Positions 1-6,540 are shown, numbered from the stretch's first letter. The stretch: 8,818 nt of DNA from Thermoactinomycetaceae bacterium (GCA_025449475.1 JANWJM010000060.1:1-8818), one strand, 5' to 3'. Translations and numbers: made by a program. Notes: generated from the letters alone by a model not told the origin.

Positions 1-761
1 TCAATGGTCATTTCCATGACTTTTTCTTTTTGATCTTCTTCTTTTTCGACCATAATCTCTGCATCTTTTGCCTCTTCGGTCAATCCGACAAAAAGCATTA
101 AGTGCTCATTGAGAATTTTAGCTCCTAAGCTAACTGCTTCTTCTGGTCTTAAACTACCGTTTGAAAAGACTTCCAATGTTAATTTATCATAGTTGGTAAC
201 TTGTCCAACACGCGTGTTTTCCACCTGAAAATTGACACGCTCAATTGGGGTGTAAACTGAATCCACAGGAATTACACCAATTGGCTGATCTTCTTTTTTA
301 TTTTTATCAGCTGTCACATATCCTCGACCACGATTGGCCGTCATCCGTACTCGAAGGTGCGCATTGTCTGCTAATGTAGCAATATATAGATCAGGATTTA
401 AGATCTCTACATCACTGTCTCCACGAATATCAGCAGCCCGAACGACCCCTTTTCCTTCTGCATCAATTTCTAAAATTTTTTCTTCATCCGAATGAATGCG
501 AAGCGACAGTTTTTTCAGATTTAAAATGAGTTGTGTGGTATCTTCTACCACACCTGGGATGGTTGAGAATTCATGTAATACACCATCGATTTGAACAGTT
601 GTTACGGCAGCCCCTGGTAAAGAAGATAGTAAGATCCGACGAAGTGAGTTTCCTAAAGTCGTTCCATACCCACGCTCCAACGGTTCAACAACAAATTTCC
701 CATAAGTTTGATCTTCGCTAATCTCTACTGCTTCGATCTTTGGTTTTTCAATTTCAATCAT
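1..761 (-). CDS. rpoA: DNA-directed RNA polymerase alpha subunit, 3' end outside window
   Basis: Alpha dimerises to start assembly of core RNA polymerase; its C-terminal domain binds UP elements and activators. I read 253 complete codons without a stop. The protein opens MIEIEKPKIEAVEIS, carries the assembly motif LERGYGTTLGNSLRRILL near residues 28-45, and has the NTD signatures RMTANRGRGY and VENTRVGQVTNYDKLTLEV. It leaves the window in the linker (EKEEDQKEKVMEMTI), so the whole C-terminal domain is missing only because the window ends. The ATG at 761-759 is chosen because it matches the family N-terminus. However AAGGAGG (781-775) lies 13 bases upstream of it, which is long, and an in-frame GTG at 770-768 lies only 4 bases after that site, so the start is not certain. 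It is preceded by the largest gap in the window, with a candidate promoter and hairpin. Very close in wording to Bacillus RpoA. Confidence 0.97.
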   Translation of the reverse strand, partial: MIEIEKPKIEAVEISEDQTYGKFVVEPLERGYGTTLGNSLRRILLSSLPGAAVTTVQIDGVLHEFSTIPGVVEDTTQLILNLKKLSLRIHSDEEKILEIDAEGKGVVRAADIRGDSDVEILNPDLYIATLADNAHLRVRMTANRGRGYVTADKNKKEDQPIGVIPVDSVYTPIERVNFQVENTRVGQVTNYDKLTLEVFSNGSLRPEEAVSLGAKILNEHLMLFVGLTEEAKDAEIMVEKEEDQKEKVMEMTI

Positions 762-780
762 ACCGCTCACAAACCCTCCT

Positions 781-799
781 TCAGAACGTCGTGTTCCGA
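781..799 (-). promoter_or_regulatory. Hairpin abutting the rpoA ribosome-binding site
   Basis: On the minus strand TCGGAAC (799-793) pairs with GTTCTGA (787-781), giving a 7-bp stem with one G-U pair and a 5-base loop ACGAC. The 3' arm ends on the first A of the AAGGAGG site (781-775). A structure here could modulate access of ribosomes to rpoA or simply position the site. This is seen in the sequence; any regulatory role is inference. Confidence 0.35.
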
Positions 800-871
800 G
801 CTAACTTCCACCATCCATCTTCCATGATCAGAAAGGTGAATTTTTGTTGTGCAACGGTTCTAGTCCTATCC

Positions 872-899
872 ATTATATGCCTGCTTTAAAACTTCTAAA
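872..899 (-). promoter_or_regulatory. Candidate sigma-A promoter for rpoA
   Basis: A perfect -10 hexamer TATAAT lies at 877-872 on the minus strand, with TTTAGA (899-894) 16 bases upstream as a 4/6 match to TTGACA. Predicted transcription would begin near 866-864 and give a leader of roughly 100 bases before rpoA. It is the best promoter-like sequence I saw, and it sits in the longest gap, where an extra promoter for alpha (and the expected rplQ after it) would make sense. The weak -35 keeps confidence moderate. Confidence 0.4.
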
Positions 900-939
900 C
901 AAAAACAAGTAGAACAAGAACGAGATGCAACGAAATCAC
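895..939 (-). other. Possible 14-codon hydrophobic leader ORF between rpsK and rpoA
   Basis: After the rpsK stop, GGAGG (955-951) is followed 11 bases later by GTG (939-937), opening a frame that ends at TAG (897-895). The predicted peptide is (M)ISLHLVLVLLVFV, almost entirely Leu/Val/Ile/Phe. It could be a leader peptide, but it could equally arise by chance from the T-rich CTTGTT-like repeats here. The spacing is long and no homology can be judged by eye. I do not recognise it. Confidence 0.2.
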
Positions 940-959
940 TTTAACCTTTTCCTCCGGTG

Positions 960-1352
960 TTAAACTCTACGACGTTTCGGTGGACGGCATCCATTATGCG
1001 GAATAGGAGTTACATCTTTGATTAAGCTCACTTCAAGACCCGCTGCTTGCAAGGAACGGATTGCTGCTTCACGTCCTGCTCCAGGTCCTTTCACCATCAC
1101 TTCTACTGATTTCATACCGCTTTCCATGGCTGTTTTCGCAGCCTGCTCGGCAGCCATCTGCGCAGCAAATGGAGTGCTTTTTCTTGACCCTTTAAAACCC
1201 ATCGTTCCAGCACTCGCCCAAGCCACTGCATTTCCATTTGGATCGGTGATGGTGATAATGGTATTATTAAACGTTGAACGAATATGCACAACTCCTGATT
1301 CAACATGTTTCTTGGTACGACGTCTTACACGTTGTGTTTTTGCTTTAGCCAA
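960..1352 (-). CDS. rpsK: 30S ribosomal protein S11
   Basis: S11 sits on the 30S platform beside S6/S18 and helps form the mRNA exit path. The frame gives 130 residues, close to the usual 129-131. Recognisable parts are ESGVVHIRSTFNNTIITITD (about 18-37), GSRKSTPFAAQMAAE (55-69), KGPGAGREAAIRSLQAAGLEV (88-108) and the conserved basic end PHNGCRPPKRRRV (118-130). The start is TTG at 1352-1350, supported by AAGGAGG ending 9 bases upstream; no ATG would give the family N-terminus. It lies 24 bases after rpsM and is followed by the roughly 200-base gap before rpoA. Identification is unambiguous. Confidence 0.98.
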   Translation of the reverse strand: MAKAKTQRVRRRTKKHVESGVVHIRSTFNNTIITITDPNGNAVAWASAGTMGFKGSRKSTPFAAQMAAEQAAKTAMESGMKSVEVMVKGPGAGREAAIRSLQAAGLEVSLIKDVTPIPHNGCRPPKRRRV

Positions 1353-1376
1353 AAAAATTTCCCTCCTTAATATCGA

Positions 1377-1745
1377 TTATTTCTTCTTGTTGGCTACTGT
1401 ACGGCGAGGTCCTTTGCGCGTACGTGCATTGGTTTTCGAATTTTGTCCACGTACAGGGAGTCCACGGCGATGACGCACTCCACGGTAGGAACCGATTTCG
1501 ATTAACCGTTTGATATTCAAAGCGGTCTCACGGCGCAAATCTCCTTCTACAATCAAGTTCTTGTCAATATAGGATCGAAGTTTGGAAACTTCACTCTCTG
1601 TCAAATCCCGTACGCGTGTATCTGGATGGATTCCTGTTTCCGACAAAATTTTATTTGAGAGTGATCGACCAATCCCATAAATATAGGTCAGAGCGATTTC
1701 CAGACGCTTTTCTCGTGGTAAGTCAACTCCAGCAATCCGTGCCAA
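1377..1745 (-). CDS. rpsM: 30S ribosomal protein S13
   Basis: S13 is in the 30S head and contacts S19, the 50S subunit through bridges, and P-site tRNA with its tail. The 122-residue product has MARIAGVDLP at the start, the helix-two-turn-helix region (about 14-60, including YIYGIGRS), VEGDLRRE (66-73), GSYRGVRHRRGLPVRGQ (85-101) and the basic tail KGPRRTVANKKK (111-122). The start is TTG at 1745-1743 with AGGAGG 8 bases upstream. It follows rpmJ after 17 bases and precedes rpsK by 24, as in Bacillus. Nothing abnormal is seen in the sequence. Confidence 0.98.
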   Translation of the reverse strand: MARIAGVDLPREKRLEIALTYIYGIGRSLSNKILSETGIHPDTRVRDLTESEVSKLRSYIDKNLIVEGDLRRETALNIKRLIEIGSYRGVRHRRGLPVRGQNSKTNARTRKGPRRTVANKKK

Positions 1746-1762
1746 TCCTTACACCTCCTGTA

Positions 1763-1876
1763 TTAACCTTGTCTTTGTTTATGCTTTGGATTCTTACAAA
1801 TTACCATAACTGCCCCTTTGCGTCGAATCACTTTACATTGATCACAAATAGGCTTTACGGATGGTTTTACTTTCAT
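1763..1876 (-). CDS. rpmJ: 50S ribosomal protein L36, zinc-binding form
   Basis: L36 is the smallest 50S protein and stabilises 23S rRNA near the base of the L7/L12 stalk. The 37-residue product begins MKVKPSVKPICDQC and ends KNPKHKQRQG. The zinc ligands are all present: C11, C14, C27 and H32, so this is the zinc (C+) form. An in-frame ATG at 1945 would add 23 residues unlike any L36. The ATG at 1876-1874 is preferred because GGAGG (1888-1884) lies exactly 7 bases upstream and the length fits the family. It is separated from infA by an unusually long gap holding an inverted repeat. Confidence 0.97.
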   Translation of the reverse strand: MKVKPSVKPICDQCKVIRRKGAVMVICKNPKHKQRQG

Positions 1877-1962
1877 TTCGATACCTCCTAACACCTTGTA
1901 CCCCATGTACATTGTGCTATCGCCTTTGATACAAACAGCATCCATTCGATAATGGGAAACGT

Positions 1963-2003
1963 GCTGCTACAATGGCAAACATTGCCTGTTTCGATGTAGC
2001 TGC
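1963..2003 (-). repeat. Nested inverted repeat in the infA-rpmJ gap
   Basis: The roughly 160-base gap 1877-2036 has no convincing gene or promoter, but holds a nested inverted repeat. On the minus strand GCTACA (2000-1995) pairs with TGTAGC (1971-1966), and past an A-A mismatch two further G-C pairs follow (2003-2002 with 1964-1963). Inside, GGCAA (1986-1982) pairs with TTGCC (1978-1974). An alternative pairing of CAATG (1984-1980) with CATTG (1974-1970) competes with the inner stem. There is no T-run after it, so a factor-independent terminator is unlikely. A structured RNA control element for rpmJ-rpsM is possible, as is an RNA processing site. Confidence 0.4.
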
Positions 2004-2036
2004 TTTTGTCCGATCACAATGATACATAGTTGCACA

Positions 2037-2255
2037 TTATTTGTAGCGATAGGTGATTCGACCACGGGTCAAATCATATGGGGAAAGTTGGACGGTGACT
2101 TTATCACCAGGTAAAATCCGTATAAAATGCATGCGAATCTTTCCTGATACATGTGCAAGCACTTCATGTCCATTATCCAGCTCGACTTTAAACATTGCAT
2201 TTGGTAAAGGTTCTTTTACGATCCCCTCTACCTCGATTACATCTTCTTTGGCCAT
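2037..2255 (-). CDS. infA: Translation initiation factor IF-1
   Basis: IF-1 binds the 30S A site during initiation and assists IF-2 and IF-3. The 72-residue protein is a single S1/OB-fold domain, with MAKEDVIEVEG at the start, LPNAMFKVELDNGHEVLAHVSGK (about 17-39), RMHFIRILPGDKV (41-53) and SPYDLTRGRITYRYK at the end, the exact length of Bacillus IF-1. The ATG (2255-2253) directly follows the TGA of the KOW gene with no spacing, and its AAGGAG site lies inside the last codons of that gene, so the two are probably translationally coupled. An ATG one base out of phase (2259-2257) is ignored because it has no family match. Confidence 0.98.
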   Translation of the reverse strand: MAKEDVIEVEGIVKEPLPNAMFKVELDNGHEVLAHVSGKIRMHFIRILPGDKVTVQLSPYDLTRGRITYRYK

Positions 2256-2561
2256 TCATTGACTCTCCTTCAAAATTTTTTCATTCCGTGGGAGTTGGTA
2301 TTGGTTTAAGGCATTTCGCAAAATCGCATTGTCTACAGATCCAACTTTGTCCAAAGCATCAGCCACAGCTTTTACAACAGTATTTGTAGGTTGAATGTGC
2401 TTGATATTTTTCTTCTTTGGATTTTCGACAGTACGCTTCTTTCCATCAGCTAACCAAACGTATCGGTCCCTTTGATCGACAACAATGGCAAATGAACCTG
2501 CCTGGCGCCCGTTGAGAATTTGAACGATCTGCCCTAAACGGATTTGACTGGTATCAACCAT
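2256..2561 (-). CDS. KOW-domain RNA-binding protein (L14e-like), function unproven
   Basis: A small basic protein of 101 residues from the ATG at 2561-2559, or 104 from an in-frame GTG at 2570. The ATG is preferred because AAAGGG (2575-2570) lies 8 bases upstream. A KOW motif is visible at about residues 9-29 (LGQIVQILNGRQAGSFAIVVD), as found in ribosomal proteins L14e, L24 and L26 and in NusG. A lysine-rich stretch (DGKKRTVENPKKKNIKHI) and a helical-looking C-terminus follow. A KOW gene is typical between map and infA in Bacillales (Bacillus ybzG position) and is often described as L14e-like. By family and position it probably binds rRNA or acts in ribosome assembly; its role is not shown by the sequence. 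Confidence 0.85.
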   Translation of the reverse strand: MVDTSQIRLGQIVQILNGRQAGSFAIVVDQRDRYVWLADGKKRTVENPKKKNIKHIQPTNTVVKAVADALDKVGSVDNAILRNALNQYQLPRNEKILKESQ

Positions 2562-2581
2562 ACACCTCACCCTTTACCCTA

Positions 2582-3328
2582 TTACGCTTTCGTAAGGATT
2601 TCATAGCCTTCTTCCGTAATCGCAATGGTATGTTCAAAGTGAGCGCATAATGAACCATCTACAGTCACAACCGTCCAATTATCAACCAGCGTTCGCACAT
2701 GTCGACTTCCCATATTTACCATCGGCTCAATTGCTAATGTCATGCCTGGCTTTAGCCTTGGACCTTTATTGGGTGGACCATAATTCGGAATGCTCGGCGG
2801 TTCATGCAAATTTTGTCCGATTCCATGACCCACATATTCACGAACAATTGAAAAACCAGCTTCTTCGGCACAGACTTGTATGGCATGTGAGATATCACCC
2901 AGTCTTGCCTGTGGTCGAGCCTGCTCCAATCCTCTATATAAGGAAGCCTCAGTCACTTCAAGCAACTTTTCTGCTTCCGGAGAGATCTTACCTACAGGGT
3001 ATGTCCAAGCAGAATCCCCATGATATCCTGCATAATAAGCACCGATATCCAGGGTAATAATATCCCCATCTTTCAGTTTGCGTTTTCCCGGAATTCCATG
3101 AACAAGCTCTTCATTCACGGATGTGCAAATACTTCCTAAAAAGCCATTATATCCTTTAAATGAAGGAATTGCATCATGACTTTTAATAAATTGTTCAGCA
3201 ATATGATCTAATTCTTTGGTTGTAATTCCAGGCTGAATATATTTTTTTAACTTTTGATGGGTAAGAGCAACAATCTTTCCTGCTTCCCTCATTTTTTCAA
3301 TCTCTCGCGAGGATTTTAATACGATCAT
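2582..3328 (-). CDS. map: Methionine aminopeptidase, type I
   Basis: Removes the initiator methionine from new proteins when the second residue is small; cytosolic, acting near the ribosome exit. The 248-residue product is a single pita-bread domain of the usual type Ia length with no zinc-finger extension. All five metal ligands can be located: D94 (in TLDIGA), D105 (GYHGDSAW), H168 (EYVGHGIG), E201 (AIEPMV) and E232 (FEHTIA). Catalytic histidines H77 (LVHGIP) and H175 (LHEPP) are also present. Its ATG overlaps the adk stop as ATGA, with GAGGGG 7 bases upstream, which suggests coupled translation. The KOW gene follows closely. Nothing suggests loss of activity. Confidence 0.98.
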   Translation of the reverse strand: MIVLKSSREIEKMREAGKIVALTHQKLKKYIQPGITTKELDHIAEQFIKSHDAIPSFKGYNGFLGSICTSVNEELVHGIPGKRKLKDGDIITLDIGAYYAGYHGDSAWTYPVGKISPEAEKLLEVTEASLYRGLEQARPQARLGDISHAIQVCAEEAGFSIVREYVGHGIGQNLHEPPSIPNYGPPNKGPRLKPGMTLAIEPMVNMGSRHVRTLVDNWTVVTVDGSLCAHFEHTIAITEEGYEILTKA

Positions 3329-3978
3329 GTTTGAACCCCTCGTAATTGTGACAATATCTCCTTTGTCACATTTTCAATTGATTGCTTTCCATCGATCCGC
3401 TGTAGTCGCCCAGTTGGTTCATAATACTTTATCAAATCTTGAAGACCTTTTACATTGACCTCTAACCGTTTGGCTACTGTTTCATCGCGGTCATCATTCC
3501 GTTGATAAAGTTCGCCCCCGCAATGATCACAGACATCCTGCTTTTCAGGTGGAGAGAATACCACATGATAGGTTGCTCCGCAATCACGACAAATTCTTCT
3601 CCCTGTTAATCGGCGTAATAATTCATCTTGCTCGACTTCGATATAGATAATGGCATCGATTTTCCGCGACATCTCTTGCAGCAATTCATCCAATGCAATG
3701 GCTTGAGGGACTGTTCGTGGGAAACCGTCAAGCAAAAAACCGGATGAACAGTCATCTTTATTGAGGCGATCACGAACAATCCCAATTGTTACACGATCCG
3801 GAACTAACTGCCCCTTATCCATATACGACTTTGCTTCCAATCCGAGCGGCGTTTCTTCGCTTACAGCTAATCGAAACATATCTCCAGTAGAGATATGAGG
3901 AATCTTCAATTCTTGAACAATCCGAGCTGCTTGGGTTCCTTTCCCAGCTCCTGGCAATCCCATCAGTACAATATTCAA
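3325..3978 (-). CDS. adk: Adenylate kinase, zinc-lid type
   Basis: Catalyses ATP + AMP to 2 ADP in the cytosol and keeps adenylate pools balanced. The 217-residue long-form enzyme has the P-loop GLPGAGKGT (7-15), the AMP-binding region STGDMFR (30-36), DGFPRT (84-89, with R88), and a lid carrying four cysteines C130, C133, C150 and C153 (CRDC and CDHC), the structural zinc site typical of Gram-positive enzymes. The start is TTG at 3978-3976: GGGAGG (3992-3987) lies 8 bases upstream, and translation from it gives the family opening MNIVLMGLPG. It sits 66 bases after secY, where tandem TAA stops end SecY, and overlaps map by 4 bases at its own stop. Confidence 0.98.
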   Translation of the reverse strand: MNIVLMGLPGAGKGTQAARIVQELKIPHISTGDMFRLAVSEETPLGLEAKSYMDKGQLVPDRVTIGIVRDRLNKDDCSSGFLLDGFPRTVPQAIALDELLQEMSRKIDAIIYIEVEQDELLRRLTGRRICRDCGATYHVVFSPPEKQDVCDHCGGELYQRNDDRDETVAKRLEVNVKGLQDLIKYYEPTGRLQRIDGKQSIENVTKEILSQLRGVQT

Positions 3979-3986
3979 GCCTCATA

Positions 3987-3992
3987 CCTCCC
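3987..3992 (-). promoter_or_regulatory. Ribosome-binding site deciding the TTG start of adk
   Basis: GGGAGG on the minus strand lies 8 bases before TTG (3978-3976). The nearby ATG at 3985-3983 is out of frame with adk and almost touches this site, so TTG is the credible start. Confidence 0.8.
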
Positions 3993-4044
3993 AGTCAATT
4001 TAGCATAGGATGAAAAGTGTTATCGACGATTGGGAATATAGTTA

Positions 4045-5349
4045 TTATTTATTGATAAACCCTTTGTAATGACGACTGACTAACTGACTCTCGACTGTTT
4101 TCATGACCTCTAGTGCTACACCAACAACAATCAGTAATGAAGTACCGCCGATCTGAACGGATTGTGGCAAGTTCGCAAAAGCAATAAATATCATCGGTAA
4201 AATCGAAACAGCAGCCAAAAAGAGTGATCCTGTTAAGGTAAGACGATTTAAGATTCTTGTTAGATAAGTAGCAGTTGCTTTGCCGGGACGAACACCTGGG
4301 ATAAATCCACCATTTTTCTTCATTTGATCCGCGAGTTGTACAGGATTGATCTGAACAAAGGAATAGAAGTAGGTGAATCCAATAATCAAAATTACGTACA
4401 AAATCATGCCCAAATTAAATCTCGTATAATCGAAATTGGTAATAATCCAGTCTGCAACTGGATTTCCAGACCAAAAGCGGGCAATTGTCCAAGGGAATAA
4501 AACAAGTGAAGATGCAAAAATCACCGGAATTACACCAGCAGCATTCACTTTCAAGGGAATATGCGTCGACTGACCTCCATACATCTTACGCCCAACGACG
4601 CGTTTGGTGTATTGTACAACTATTTTTCTTACTCCCTGCAGAATATAGATAACCCCGACAACGATAATGATGACAGCAAGAACAATCCCAAGCAGCTTTA
4701 GAATGCTTAAAAACATCTGCCCTTTGACATCTGTAAACAATGTCGTATAAATCTGATTGATATGGGTCGGAATCGAAGCAATAATTCCAGCAAAAATCAA
4801 GATGGAGATTCCATTGCTGATGCCCTTATCGGTGATCTGTTCGCCCAACCACATCAGAAAAGCTGTTCCAGCTGTTAACGTCAATGAAATCAACGCATAA
4901 TCCCAGAAGCTACCGCCAACGATAAACGTATTTCCTAATGCTCGGTTAAATCCGATCGAAAGACCAATCGACTGGATCAGAGCCAGGATAATTGTAAAAT
5001 ATCGCGTAAACTGGGTGAGTTTCCGTCTACCTATTTCTCCTTCTCTCTGCCAGCGAGCAAATGCTGGAACCACATCCATCGCTAGGAGTTGGACAATAAT
5101 CGATGCCGTGATGTAGGGCATAATGCCCATCGCAAAGATGGAGAAATTGGTAAATGCGCCTCCGGAGAAAGCATTGATCAAGCCAAAAACGCCTTGACTA
5201 TCATTGGCCAACTGTTTAAGTGCTTCTGCATTCGTATTTGGGACCGGAATAAAACTTCCGATCCGAAACACTACCAACATCATCAATGTAAACAGAATCC
5301 GACGACGTAAATCTTCTACCCGAAAAATATTGGCGAGAGTCTGAAACAT
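4045..5349 (-). CDS. secY: Protein translocase subunit SecY
   Basis: The channel of the SecYEG translocon, through which secretory and membrane proteins pass, driven by SecA or the ribosome. The 434-residue protein has ten hydrophobic segments at about 18-36, 72-92, 116-134, 150-168, 180-196, 213-238, 268-290, 312-332, 370-392 and 400-416. A glycine-rich plug region lies near 55-68 (FGLINAFSGGAF). The basic cytosolic loop RKIVVQYTKRVVGRK (241-255) and the conserved GGFIPGVRPGKAT (347-359) are the SecA/ribosome docking loops. Its ATG shares one base with the rplO stop (TAATG), and its GGAGG lies inside the end of rplO, so coupling is likely. It ends with tandem TAA stops. Confidence 0.98.
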   Translation of the reverse strand: MFQTLANIFRVEDLRRRILFTLMMLVVFRIGSFIPVPNTNAEALKQLANDSQGVFGLINAFSGGAFTNFSIFAMGIMPYITASIIVQLLAMDVVPAFARWQREGEIGRRKLTQFTRYFTIILALIQSIGLSIGFNRALGNTFIVGGSFWDYALISLTLTAGTAFLMWLGEQITDKGISNGISILIFAGIIASIPTHINQIYTTLFTDVKGQMFLSILKLLGIVLAVIIIVVGVIYILQGVRKIVVQYTKRVVGRKMYGGQSTHIPLKVNAAGVIPVIFASSLVLFPWTIARFWSGNPVADWIITNFDYTRFNLGMILYVILIIGFTYFYSFVQINPVQLADQMKKNGGFIPGVRPGKATATYLTRILNRLTLTGSLFLAAVSILPMIFIAFANLPQSVQIGGTSLLIVVGVALEVMKTVESQLVSRHYKGFINK

Positions 5350-5789
5350 TAGATTACCTCCGCGGTTCCACCAACGGCGGTTATTTTTTCTTGAGCAGAC
5401 TTCGAAAACTTATGAGCCTTCACATGCAATTTGATCGTTAGCTCTCCATCACCAAGAATTTTCAACCCATCTCTCAAATTTTTCACGATGCCCGTTTCCT
5501 GTAAAAGAGCAGGAGTGACCTCTGTTCCTTCTTCAAAGCGATTGAGCGTAGACAGATTCACGATGGCATATTCGGTTCGATTGGGGTTATGGAAGCCACG
5601 CTTGGGAAGACGCCGATAGATTGGGTTTTGTCCACCTTCAAATCCGGGACGGACCCCTCCACCCGATCGAGCATTTTGACCTTTATGACCTCTTCCAGAA
5701 GTTTTGCCATGACCGGAAGCCATTCCACGACCTACTCGCTTCCTGTTTTTTCTTGAACGCTCAGCAGGTTTTAACTCATGCAGTTTCAT
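5349..5789 (-). CDS. rplO: 50S ribosomal protein L15
   Basis: L15 is a late-binding 50S protein that threads its long N-terminal extension into 23S rRNA. The 146-residue product has MKLHELKPAE, the glycine- and lysine-rich extension KRVGRGMASGHGKTSGRG (18-34), HKGQNARSGGGVRPGFEGGQ (35-54), RLPKRGF (60-66) and the C-terminal VGGTAEVI. The open frame begins one codon earlier with a TTG, but AGGAGG (5802-5797) stands 7 bases before the ATG at 5789-5787, and 146 residues is the Bacillus length, so the ATG is used. It is 32 bases after rpmD and overlaps secY by one base. Confidence 0.97.
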   Translation of the reverse strand: MKLHELKPAERSRKNRKRVGRGMASGHGKTSGRGHKGQNARSGGGVRPGFEGGQNPIYRRLPKRGFHNPNRTEYAIVNLSTLNRFEEGTEVTPALLQETGIVKNLRDGLKILGDGELTIKLHVKAHKFSKSAQEKITAVGGTAEVI

Positions 5790-5821
5790 CAATGCACCTC
5801 CTCTGCATTAAATTGAAGGCT

Positions 5822-6010
5822 CTACTCTTCAAGTTCAGAGACCTCGACTAAATGCTTCACCTTATTGATCATTCCACGGATTGATGGATGATCATTATGA
5901 ATAACGGATTGTTCTCGTTTGCGAAAACCGAGTGTTTGTAGGGTGACGCGTTGGTCTTTCGGCCGACCGATCATACTTCGTTTTAGTGTAATCACCAATT
6001 TTTTTGCCAC
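5822..6010 (-). CDS. rpmD: 50S ribosomal protein L30
   Basis: A small 50S protein with one ferredoxin-like fold. The 62-residue product reads AKKLVITLKRSMIGRPKDQR at its start, with LGFRK (28-32) and the signature IRGMINKVKHLVEV (44-57), a few residues longer than the 59-60 common in Bacillus. I choose GTG at 6010-6008. The upstream ATG at 6016 would begin one base after the AGGAGG site (6023-6018), too close, while GTG is 7 bases from it and gives the family N-terminus MAKKL. That ribosome-binding site overlaps the rpsE stop, so translation is tightly linked to rpsE. Confidence 0.95.
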   Translation of the reverse strand: MAKKLVITLKRSMIGRPKDQRVTLQTLGFRKREQSVIHNDHPSIRGMINKVKHLVEVSELEE

Positions 6011-6017
6011 GGTCATC

Positions 6018-6023
6018 CCTCCT
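6018..6023 (-). promoter_or_regulatory. Ribosome-binding site deciding the GTG start of rpmD
   Basis: AGGAGG on the minus strand overlaps the rpsE stop TAG (6024-6022). It is 1 base from an in-frame ATG (6016) and 7 bases from GTG (6010); only the GTG has workable spacing. Confidence 0.85.
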
Positions 6024-6540
6024 ATCCTAGTAGTTCTTCCACTGTTTTGCCACGTAATTTTGCAACTTCCTCGGGTCGCTTGAGCGATTGAATGCCTTGC
6101 AGGGTAGCACGAACCATATTGATGGGGTTATTGGAACCCGTCGATTTTGTTAAGATATCGCCGACTCCAGCCACTGTTAAAACATCCCGAACAGCTCCAC
6201 CAGCGATCACACCCGTTCCTTCCACTGCTGGTTTTAAAAGAACTTTCCCCGCACCAAAGTGTCCAATTACTTCATGCGGAATGGTTGTTCCTTGCAGAGG
6301 AACGGTAATCATGTTCTTCTTTGCCACTTCGATCCCTTTTCGAATCGCTTCCGGTACTTCTGCAGCCTTTCCAATTCCAGCTCCGACTTTGCCTTTCCCG
6401 TCGCCCACCACGACCAAAGCACTGAAACTAAAGCGACGACCACCACGAACTACTTTTGCTACACGGTTAATATTAACAACTTTTTCAATGTATTCGCTCT
6501 GTGAAGCGTCTTTTCTGCTTTGCTTTTTCTCTCTGCTCAA
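6022..6540 (-). CDS. rpsE: 30S ribosomal protein S5
   Basis: S5 lies at the mRNA entry side of the 30S, with S4, and influences decoding accuracy and the spectinomycin site. The product is 172 residues. A charged N-terminus is followed by the dsRNA-binding-like domain with RVAKVVRGGRRFSFSALVVV (26-45; the VRGGRR loop is where spectinomycin resistance changes arise in relatives, and it looks wild type). The C-terminal domain has IPHEVIGHFGAGKV, EGTGVIAGG and AKLRGKTVEELLG. The start is TTG at 6540-6538, overlapping the rplR stop as TTGA, with AAGGAGG 9 bases upstream inside rplR. The N-terminus is a few residues longer than in Bacillus subtilis. Confidence 0.97.
   Translation of the reverse strand: MSREKKQSRKDASQSEYIEKVVNINRVAKVVRGGRRFSFSALVVVGDGKGKVGAGIGKAAEVPEAIRKGIEVAKKNMITVPLQGTTIPHEVIGHFGAGKVLLKPAVEGTGVIAGGAVRDVLTVAGVGDILTKSTGSNNPINMVRATLQGIQSLKRPEEVAKLRGKTVEELLG

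Noticed and set aside
1018..1473. Long plus-strand open frames opposite rpsK/rpsM (also 6092-6631, 6787-7287, 2650-3057)
   Set aside because: They are antisense shadows of conserved ribosomal and map genes, lack ribosome-binding sites in context, and match no family I recognise.
1763..1945. A 60-residue version of L36 with a 23-residue N-terminal extension
   Set aside because: The extension is unlike L36, and a well-placed GGAGG stands 7 bases before the standard ATG at 1876.
3970..3998. Promoter-like TTGACT with AATATT 17 bases downstream, across the adk start
   Set aside because: The -10 is only 4/6, the start would lie inside adk codons, and TTGACT here is next to the ribosome-binding site GGGAGG; chance is likely, although a weak internal promoter for map and infA cannot be excluded.
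3979..4044. Terminator between secY and adk
   Set aside because: No GC-rich inverted repeat followed by a T-run is present; only tandem TAA stops are seen, and the operon seems to continue.
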